Source: Fragilariopsis cylindrus CCMP1102 (lineage: Eukaryota > Bacillariophyta > Bacillariophyceae > Bacillariales > Bacillariaceae). Taken from it: a stretch of 64,000 nucleotides of DNA. Below the pieces are notes generated by a model. It was not told the DNA's origin and made no database searches. It was given only the letters and a program-made list of their open reading frames with translations. Below are positions 48,601-56,962 of this stretch, in pieces (within the stretch, counting starts at the first letter, position 1; each line of letters opens with the position of its first letter). Location of the stretch: assembly GCA_900095095.1 (NCBI GenBank), contig FMBT01000477.1:1-64000 (forward strand), given 5' to 3'. A program made the position numbers and the translations under genes.

Positions 48601-51008
48601 TTGTTGTTGTTGTTTTTCTTTCTGCTACTACTTGTTGCTTATTACTACTACTACCATTGATGGCCCGAATTCCATCAGTTGTTGTACTTGTTGTTGTACT
48701 TGTTGATGCATTAATTAAATCTGGTAGTACATGTTTTAATAATGCATTACCAAAATGTTCACTTGATTCGAATGGTAATTCTGTTGGTAATATGTCAACA
48801 CCCATGATTGTAATTGTATTATTGCCAGAGCTATTATTAGTGATATAACTAGTATCAAGGTTCGTAGTAATTTCCTTTTTTTGAATTGGATCATATTGAT
48901 AATATGGTGAACTAATAGTTGTTGTTCTATCTAAAAATTCAATACCACCATTTATATCACAACTTATATCGGATACAATTAATAATCTTTGTGGTGGAGG
49001 CGAGCATATGGTTATGGTTTATGTATCAAGAGTAGAAAGACAGTAGAATACGTAGAATTAGACATCAGAGAGCGAGGTAAAGAAATGACGAAAACGAAAA
49101 AGAAAAAACTTTCTATTGAATATACGGTACTTGTCCTCCGTGCAACGAAATTTATCCACTAGGTTAAGCGCGATAGAAACTTTTATAATAAAAAAGGACG
49201 GAGAATGATTGAACAAAGTTGACTCACTATCACTCGATCGCTTTTTTATTTATGTTTCTTTCAATTACAGTACCGTGCTTTATTGTAGTTTGAAATTATT
49301 TCAATATACGATAACCATGTAAGCGGATAGATTTCGTTGCACGGAACGAGGAAGTAATATGAAATAAAACGTAAAACATAAAGCGTATAATACAGTACAG
49401 TACAGTAAGTAGTAAACGTACGTACCGTTTATTACCAGAGGAATATATAGTATGCATATCTTGTTTTGTTATTAATTTTGGATAGGAATGATCCCAATAT
49501 GTACCATTAATTAATACAGTAATATATGGTGCAATTGTTTCCGCAAATATTGATTTATAGTGGGATGGATGTTGATTAAAGTGATAACGATTAAAAGTTT
49601 CAAATTCATCACGACCATTCTCATTCTCATTCTCAATATTATTATTATCTCTGAGAACATATAGATCTTTTGTTTCGGGTGTAACAATGTATATTTTATG
49701 ATTATTATTATGATTATTATTACTATTACTATTATTATTAACAAGATTAGGTAAATCACTTATTGATATAGTTTCATTTGGAATTAAATCTACTAATATT
49801 TCTTTTATACCTTGATATACATTCCCATTTGGACCACCTGTTATACCAATGATGATTGGTTCTGTCATACCTCCCAATCCACCACCACTACCTTCTTTTG
49901 TGGATCTTCCTATTTGTTGACCAATATGACGTATACAGTTTTTAGCAGTTTCTAAATTAGAATATTGAATTGATTTTGGTATGTGAAGGAATGGTGTGGC
50001 AATACCTTGTGTTACTAATAATCTTTCACCTAATATATTTAACATATCAATTGTACCAGCTAATCCAGCATATTTACCAAATGCCACAATTCTTTTTTCT
50101 TTTATCACTCCTTTCTTCACTTTACTTTTATCATTACTACTACTAATACTACTACCAGTAGTAGTAGCAGGAGGAATAGTAGAGACAGCAGTAGCACATA
50201 TTTTTTCATAATCAATTAATTGCATTTTATTGTTTAATATATCATTCAATAATAGCATATTTTCAGGTTGTCCTTTCATTGTATGTGAGAAAAATAAACA
50301 TGTTTTTGTTGTTGTTGGATTATTTGCTACACTACTACTATTACTACTACTAACGTTATTACTGCCACCGTGTAATGATAGCAGTCCTCCTAAATCTAAA
50401 TCACACTTTGGACGTTTTACACCTAATATAATACCAGCAGTGGATAAGTCTTCCTGTACTTGTATATTACTACGATCATAAGTACTACCATCACCTATTC
50501 CTGCTCCTATTCCTGCTGCTTCTACTTGACGATATTGTTCATCGGTATAACAACGATTCTTACTTGGTTGTATTAGTATTTTGATTTTGGCCTTAGGAGT
50601 AGTAGCACTATTACTACTACGATGATTATTATGACCTAATTCAATTAATTCTTTACATTGATTTGGTGTTAATGGTACACGACGTTCCCATGGATCATAC
50701 GTTTCACGTAAAATACCAATAACAATTTCTTTAGTAGGAATAGGAATAGGAATAGGAATAGGAGTCTATGGAACTATTGGTATCATTGGAACTATAGATG
50801 ACAATGCTGACAATGATGATGACGATTCTAAAAATGCTGACGATGATACGAAGTAAGTTCGTCGTCCTACGTGTGCTCCAAACACACTACCATTACCACT
50901 ACCACTACCACTACGATGATAATGATGATAATGATGATGAAAACTATTACTGATGCGAACGTAGTATTGCTTTCCTCCTCCTCTTCCTCCTAGAAATTTC
51001 TGCACCAT
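45673..51008 (-). CDS. AASS: Alpha-aminoadipic semialdehyde synthase (lysine-ketoglutarate reductase / saccharopine dehydrogenase)
   Basis: Four exons fit: 51008-49426, 48986-48505, 47925-46932 and 46700-45673. With two added bases (AAA at 47155-47157, TTT at 47393-47395) they give 1,363 codons. Residues 1-80 are Arg/Ser/His-rich, like a mitochondrial presequence. The LKR half follows: VIGILRETYDPWERRVPLTP, QPSKNRCYTDEQY, LFFSHTMKGQPENM, LIDYEK, VAFGKYAGLAGTIDML and MGVDILPTELPFESSEHFG. The SDH half has TVLLLGSGRVSKSVV (NAD-binding loop), SDIVVSLLPASMH, NEIGLDPGLDH, CGGLPSPEAALDNPLRYKFS and WSPRGVISAS. The enzyme joins lysine to 2-oxoglutarate and then splits saccharopine to glutamate and aminoadipate semialdehyde. 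A TAG (about 50766-50768) lies in frame between presequence and LKR domain, in a PIPIP repeat. Intron 1 carries a MITE. Confidence 0.88.
46719..46731 (+). repeat. G13 homopolymer in AASS intron
   Basis: On the coding strand this is a C13 run just upstream of the intron acceptor, serving as part of its pyrimidine tract. Confidence 0.8.
46857..46893 (+). repeat. (CCAAT)n pentanucleotide array in AASS intron
   Basis: About seven units, the last ones altered, close to the intron donor at 46931. The motif is the same as in the array at 17194-17218. Confidence 0.85.
49130..49354. mobile_element. Stowaway-like MITE (copy 2) inside AASS intron 1
   Basis: A 225-base element flanked by TA at 49128-49129 and 49355-49356. 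The left end reads CTTGTCCTCCGTGCAACGAA; the right end, reverse-complemented, reads CTTCCTCGTTCCGTGCAACG, with AAATYTATCC following on both sides. The core TCCGTGCAACG is shared with the copy at 44407. It lies wholly inside the 439-base intron 49425-48987, so the coding sequence is not disturbed. Confidence 0.75.
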
Positions 51009-51071
51009 AATAATTCGTGATGATGTTGCAGTCTCCTTTTTGCTTGCTTGCTTTCTTGCTTTGCTTGTGGG

Positions 51072-51107
<36 letters not shown>

Positions 51108-52138
51108 GTGAAGTGAAGTGAAGTGAGTGAAGTGAAGTGAAGTGAATACAGTTGTCAGCGAACGCTATGGAAGATAATGTATTGTATAATAATCGTAGTA
51201 GCAAAGCAAAGTAAATCTAGTGCGGTTATACACGGTACTGTATGCAGCTTTAGAGTCAGTCACTTCCCTTCCCTTTCCTTCCTTCATTTTTATAACTTTT
51301 ACGATTTCTCTCTATTCTTGGCATCATCATCACTTTTATTACTAGCTATGACATGTATTATTCTAGCTAGTATGTAGAAAGGTAAAAGAAAGGAAAAAGC
51401 GAACGATTGGATTGATGTCAATAATGCCAATGATGTCAATTCTTAAAATGAGTACGTATAGAGAATTCTTCGCTTTTATTCTACAGACAGGAGTTCTCAT
51501 GGTGGAATTGATTTATATTGACATCAGATGTCACATCTACCGTATCCGCGATCGAAAAAAGAAGAAGATCAATCGTGAGTACAGTATTCAGGGACTGTAA
51601 ATATCGTGGGGGTTGATCGAAAACTAATAATTATGTTCATTTTTGTAAAAGCGAGTACCCCATACCCGGTTTTTTGGTAAGTGGGTAGGAAAGCAGGTAT
51701 GCAAAGCGGGCAGGATACCCGCTTTTTTCCAAAGCGGGTATGGAAATTATTTTATGATAGCGTGTTTCAACATCCTCGTCGCGTACGGTAGTCGCTTTAA
51801 ATGTTTTCACGAATGAAAGATAATTATTTAATTAGCTTGTTAGTGCGACGAATTAATTTGAGAAATTTTAAAGCTTCTCGCAAAAATGTTATGTAGTAAA
51901 CGACTACGGCTGGTAAATACTCCACTCTGCGGTTTCTCATGTAGCACGATACAAGACCATGCACAAAACTTTATCATAAACCACTTCTCTCATAGAAAGC
52001 AAATCAACAATAAACAACATACAATCTGTACTCCGTCCCCGACGACACGCCTCATCTCATCTCACAAACATACAACAACAACAATCAAGAATCAAGAATG
52101 CTCATAATGACCATCTTATTTGATATCATTCTATTATC
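51009..52138. other. Intergenic with (GTT)n, (GTGAA)n and a GCGGGTA array
   Basis: No gene is supported. (GTT)n is at about 51071-51105, followed by (GTGAA)n at about 51108-51146. A GCGGGTA-type repeat array lies at about 51650-51745. Confidence 0.5.
51650..51765. repeat. GCGGGTA array with an 11-bp perfect hairpin (left copy)
   Basis: Repeated AAGCGGGTA/AAGCAGGTA/GTGGGTA words. ATACCCGCTTT (51715-51725) and its exact reverse complement (51731-51741) are separated by 5 bases. AAATTATTTTAT-GA-TAGCGTGTTT follows at about 51742-51765 and recurs at about 53067. Confidence 0.7.
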
Positions 52139-52936
52139 ATGATGACTACAACACTTTCCATTATTGGTTTATGTAGTGCTGGATTAACATTAGCTGTAAC
52201 ATTGTATATAGTTGATAAATTATTATTACGATTCGTAATAAGTAATATTAGTAATGAACTACTACCACCACCACCACCACCACCACCACCAACATCATCA
52301 CCGGGATTGGTTGTAACAAAGACACCACTACCACCACCTCCTACTACTACTACAATACACGACGACGTTTTATTTTCCTACTATTAACGTTGACCAATTA
52401 CTTGACTTTTGGTGACATATTGTGGTCCTATATTTCTTTATTTTATGTTCACGTTTGTATATTATTATATTGGTGATGAAAATGTGGTACTACTATTATT
52501 ATTACTATTAATATCGCAATGATGGCCGTATACATATTATCATCACGGTCCGCATCACGATCACCATCACTATCGACATCAATACCAATACTACCATGTG
52601 ATGAACAACAACGTCGTAGTACCACTACTAGTACACACCACCACCAATCATCAAGAATGATGATTATAAATAATATCTTATTAGAAAATCTATTCATCAT
52701 TATGTTGAAACCAACATTTTTGATATCGTACTTTGCATTGTCATTTATGAAGATTAGTATAGTGATGTGTTATTACAGATGGAGTGTAGTACTACTATGC
52801 GTTATCGTTCTACTACTACTAGTATGCACGTATTATTGTCATCGTCATGGTTGATATCAAGTTTCGCATTGCTGCTTTCCGTAAACAATTTCTTGATGAT
52901 GATGAATTTCGTGATTATGTGACTTCTTACGATTAG
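52139..52936 (+). CDS. Uncertain small membrane-protein gene between two GCGGGTA arrays
   Basis: An ATG at 52139 opens MMTTTLSIIGLCSAGLTLAV with one hydrophobic segment (residues about 6-30), then a Pro run and a Pro/Thr stretch up to 52387. With one added base near 52375 the frame continues hydrophobic (TLTNYLTFGDILWSYISLF). Further right the frame is not clear. Just before 52936 there is a plausible C-terminus, VDIKFRIAAFRKQFLDDDEF then RDYVTSYD and TAG. I do not recognise the protein. The right-hand part could be a separate exon or chance reading. Confidence 0.3.
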
Positions 52937-53062
52937 CAAAGTAATAACATTGTGATTAATCATCATCAATTGGGGGTATGATTGAGTAATGAGATTGCTT
53001 AGTCTTATTGTAGAGGGAAGGAGGGAAATAGAACAAAAACAAACAAACAAACAAAAATGAAT

Positions 53063-53245
53063 GAAAATTATTTTATAGCGTGTTTTTTTACAGCGTGGAG
53101 CATATCCACTTTTTTACAAAGCAGGTAAGTAAAGCCGGGTAGGCTAGGAGTACCAGCTTTTAGGGAAGCAGGTATGCTAAGCAGGTACAGTAACCCTATC
53201 CGCTTTCTAGGGAAGCGGGTAAGCAAAGCGGGTATCCCAACACAA
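53063..53245. repeat. GCGGGTA array (right copy)
   Basis: AAAATTATTTTATAGCGTGTTT at the left edge is followed by at least seven AAGCxGGTA-type words (such as AAGCAGGTA, AAGCGGGTA, AAGCCGGGTA), several paired with CCGCTTT words in reverse. The order of the two parts is opposite to that in the copy at 51650. Confidence 0.7.
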
Positions 53246-53474
53246 CACCTTTCAAAAACTCAAATTATTTAGTTTCTACCAAACCCTCAAAAACTATTAG
53301 GTAGTGCCGCAAGGCCCAGGAAAAACTAACTACTGTAATTAGAATAAGTATATAATAGTATTGTACTTTTGTTATATTATTTCAGTTTATAACTAAGTTA
53401 CTGTAGTATTTACAATTTGTAATAGTTATAAATTTGTTTGAATATATTTATATATAGTTTATATTATATTTATA

Positions 53475-53584
53475 ATTGTAATTGATTATTTGTTCCCATA
53501 CAATCATTACACCAATTATAATATCTATATTTAAATTGTAATTGATTATTTGTTCCCATACAATCATTACACCAATTATAATAT
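53475..53584. repeat. 60-bp tandem repeat, two units
   Basis: A 50-base stretch starting ATTGTAATTGATTATTTG is identical at 53475-53524 and 53535-53584, with a period of exactly 60. Confidence 0.9.
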
Positions 53585-53618
53585 TTATATTTTGTAAACA
53601 TAATTTGCTTTACTTTAT

Positions 53619-54320
53619 TTATATATAATTGACTTGCGATTGCCTCCTCCTTGGATGTTGCTGTTGTTGTTGTTGCACTAGCGTACTACCTGCTGCACCA
53701 GTTCCAGTTCCAGCTATTTTTTGTTTTTGTTTTAAACATTCATTATCAGGTTTCCGTATTTCATTGGATTTCGATGAAAATAATCTTTTACTGGAACTGA
53801 TATATACCTTTTTTGTATTTAGTTTTAATAGTAGTAGTAGTATATTATTAGTATTGTACTACCGGGGTAGGACTACCAATAGTACCACCCATATAATTAA
53901 TATAGGGTGTAATTGGTATTGGATTAAAACATTTGGTATCAATTAATGGATTTAATTGTTTATTTGTCAATTTTATATCAAATTGTGCTCCACCTTATTT
54001 GCGGATATCACTTTTTGATGTGCAATTGTTTTTTTCATTTCATTTGATGCTCTTTCACTAATAATCTACTGTTATTATTATTATTATCTATATCTTTTTT
54101 ACCTTTATTTGCATTTTTTGCTAATAATCGTCGTCTACGTTGCTCCGGTTGTCCTTCTCGTTCATCATCATTTTCATCATCATCATTTTCATCATCTTCA
54201 CGTTCATCATCATCATCATCATTTTCAGTGGTTGTGTTGTTTTTATGATGTGTTTGTGTTGTTTCAAGTTGTGTTGTTGCTTGCTTGTGTTGAAAAGATT
54301 TTTTTTTTGAATTTTCGCGC
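53619..54320 (-). CDS. Probable gene of unknown function, Asp/Glu- and Gln-rich
   Basis: The minus strand reads as protein in segments, with single missing bases between some of them. The first is a Glu/Asp run with a basic block, EQRRRRLLAKNANKGKKDID. Then come MKKTIAHQKVISANK, FDIKLTNKQLNPLIDTKCFN and PIPITPYINYMGGTIGSPTP. The end is KRLFSSKSNEIRKPDNECLK, a poly-Gln stretch and RRRQSQVNYI with TAA at 53621-53619. The basic block could be a nuclear-localisation or DNA-binding region; no complete domain is visible. No start codon can be fixed. A join near 53880-53820 does not fit the one-base pattern and may be a short intron. Confidence 0.4.
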
Positions 54321-54345
54321 CGGGGGGGATCTGTTGAAAGTATAA

Positions 54346-55276
54346 AAACTAAATCATGCCCAAATTTTACTAGTATTTGTTAGTGTAGTATATAATAACA
54401 ACTTTAGCATCAAATATATACACCTAAAAAGTCATTATTTCGGAATAGTAAACTATTGACTTTACATTTGACCTATTGGATGGAGGAATATTGTATTCCT
54501 TAGTCTCCTAAGCCTACTGGTATCTCATAATGTAGGCTCACACACAGTACACATTTTAGGGATTTAAAATGTATGGTGTACACACAACAAAATATCTCAT
54601 TTGAAGTGTTGCAAAGGACAAAACCTTCTTTGTAGTTGCTTCCTTGTTCCTGTGGTTGTGTTGAATAAATGACAATCCACTGTTGTGGAAGGCACACAAA
54701 CAACAAGATTTTTGACCAGAAATGAACAACAATATAAAACTTATTTGAAAGTGTTGCAGAGGACAGCACCTTCTGGGTTGGGTGCACTAGCATCCGCATA
54801 GCGTACTAGAACATTGTGTTTGCCTCCTATGCATTTTTCCCCCTGTGGTTGCTAAATAGAATATATTTCGCTGTTGTGGAACGCACACAAACAAAATGAT
54901 TTTTGACCCAAAATGAACAACAATATATCTCATTTGAAAGGGTTGCAATATATTTAAATTTATAAGAACAACTACATCGAATCTATAGTCAAAAAAGTTA
55001 CTATTATATTATATGGTATTGGCTGATTGATATCTACTGCAGTACAATACGTAAAAGTGAAATAAATAGAAACGAACTGTATTGTCAAACCTATCAAAAG
55101 ATAACATTTGTTAAATAATTTAATAATAAACTGAACACTTGTTGCTACGAAGATACTCAACCATCGTATTGAATTACACAATACACTGTATCGTATAACC
55201 GCCAGTTGTTATATAGGCTAGGCTACTATTTTAGTGTTATGCATGGTATTATATCGAATGCAGTGGTATTATTTCT
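54346..55276. other. Intergenic with diverged tandem repeats
   Basis: No gene is seen. A diverged tandem repeat occupies 54583-54958. The rest is AT-rich 3' flank of the zinc-binding gene. Confidence 0.5.
54583..54958. repeat. Diverged long-unit tandem repeat, about 2.3 units
   Basis: Units begin at about 54583, 54724 and 54913 (partial). Each starts with ACAACAATATATCTCATTTG followed by AAGTGTTGCA-RAGGACA. The two full units go on to CTGTGGTTG, CTGTTGTGGAACGCACACAA and TTTTTGACC. The two full units differ by insertions (141 and 189 bases), so the array is old. Confidence 0.7.
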
Positions 55277-56421
55277 CTATTTCATGGATTTTTGCACGCA
55301 ATCTTTACACTTTGCATTGGATCCCATTCTCCGCTGATTCTTCGAAAAGTCAATGTTGTACTTATCAGCGAAACACATGCCACATTTTCTTGTATGTACG
55401 ATATCACTTGTTGCCTTACGCTTGTAGCCTCGTCCCGTGTGTTCGCGAGGATTGTCGAGTAGAATTGCTGCTTCTTTCATATCAACCCCTCGACGAAAGA
55501 GCTGTGTTTTGTATTGATCGGGTGGTCCAAACAAGTACCTACAGTCCCTGTAGTGAGATAAAAATTGATCCGCTTGCTATCTTGGCGATAGCTTGCCATA
55601 TCTGGCTGCTGTAAAGAGGTGATCTTGGTCCATCCCTTTCCACGAGCCAAATTGTCTAGGTCGTTTTCTTTCAAGACAGTGCTGGCTTTGATAAATATTC
55701 CAGCTTGCTTTGCCAATATATCAAGTTCCTCGACAATAGCTACTTCGTGCTTCCATCTCCAGACTACATCGTAAAACTCTCGGCAACACACATCATGGTC
55801 AAACATCCACAGTGGGTTTGCGTCAAACTCACCAGGCCTACAATTAGTTTCCATATTGCCAGTATATATTTCATCCCCAGGATACGTAGTCCACTTAAAC
55901 CTAGTATCTTGATACACACGACCCTCGTTATCCCAGTATCTCCAAGAGTATCGCTCCCCTGCCTGGGGAATCCCTCTGTCGTTATCATCATTTCCGTTGA
56001 CTCCAATGAGACAAACAAATCTGCCACATACAACACATATCAATCTTTGTAGGTAACTTTCTTCGGTTTCCTGTTCCAACTTGATTGGGGTGCTTTCCCA
56101 TACCCAGGTCGGCGCTTGTGCCCCGTCATAAGATCCCCCTATAGGTACAGGAATAGTAGTCCAAACTCCGGTATAACAAACCTCGTCTGTATTTTGACCA
56201 CACTTAAGGTCTTCCTTTGTCGAATCATCCTTGTGTTTCCAGCGTTGATCATTGCATAATTGCTTCCATAGTTTTTCTCGATTTTTCTTGGTAGCGTCAT
56301 TGACCTGACGACGATGAGATCCAACACCAAAATCGTCAAACATGCTATTATGCGCATCATCCAAATATTCGGAGATACCTGCCACGTAGCCACCTTCTGA
56401 GATGTAATCAGCAATACTCAT
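55277..56421 (-). CDS. Unrecognised protein with a C-terminal CxxC...FSKNQ...CxxC zinc-binding motif
   Basis: A single exon from ATG 56421 gives 381 residues once one base is added at the CCC at 55545-55547. The start MSIADYISEGGYVAG is preferred over upstream codons, which give a basic, unlike stretch. The middle is rich in Trp and Asp (WTTIPVPIGGSYDG, WVWESTPIKLEQ, YSWRYWDNEGRVY, FDHDVCCREFYDVVWRWKHE) with several Cys. The C-terminus has RKCGMCFADKYNIDFSKNQR followed by RMGSNAKCKDC, so CxxC-x22-CxxC. FSKNQ between two CxxC pairs resembles the fungal Stc1 zinc domain and similar short treble-clef fingers in diatom proteins. A function cannot be stated. A perfect TGACGTCA palindrome lies 291 bases upstream. 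Confidence 0.6.
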
Positions 56422-56962
56422 CTTAATAAATGAATGTAAAGAAGTAATAACTAATGATAGCAGGAACCGGAGCGTCGAAGGTGTCTTATACCTTCTTTCT
56501 TTCAAATATTGTTCGATTAGTAGTGAACATAGATGCATTCCTGGCATTATTACTGCGATGTTCCTTCTTCGTCTTCTTCCAATTTTTAACCGGCCAATGT
56601 CTATAAACAAAAAACGCTCGCGAGTATTTTGACGGCATGCTGACGTGTCTCAACTGTTTGATCATAAATATATTATAATATCTACTAGTAAGGAACGCGC
56701 ACCGTGGTATATGACGTCATCAAAAAAATTGGGTTGATTTCGTTTTGAATTGACATTTTACAGTACAGGTAGTCCCCAGTAGGGAAACAAATGTTAAAGG
56801 AATGGGACTGTACAGTACAGTAGGCTAAATTGAATACTGTAGCTAGACTCATTTTCTATTGTTTTAGAGTAGATGTTAGAAAAAATTGTACTTCTGGTGT
56901 AGTTCAAGATAGAAGAATTATAATGCCTATGCATGGCTAAACTACGCGTCAGTATATTAGTT
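56422..56962. other. Intergenic between two minus-strand genes
   Basis: No gene is seen. Holds the promoter of the zinc-binding gene and the 3' UTR of the formin gene. Confidence 0.5.
56712..56719. promoter_or_regulatory. CRE palindrome TGACGTCA
   Basis: A perfect 8-base CRE/bZIP site, 291 bases upstream of the start codon at 56421. A regulatory role is inferred from the motif and its position. Confidence 0.35.

Larger units (their letters stand above)
52937..53618. other. Intergenic with GCGGGTA array and 60-bp tandem repeat
   Basis: No gene is seen. The stretch is very AT-rich at 53330-53610. The two repeats are listed separately. Confidence 0.5.

Noticed and set aside
51650-53245. GCGGGTA arrays as paired LTRs or TIRs
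   Set aside because: The repeat words and the AT-rich edge are in different order in the two copies, and there is no coding content of a mobile element between them.
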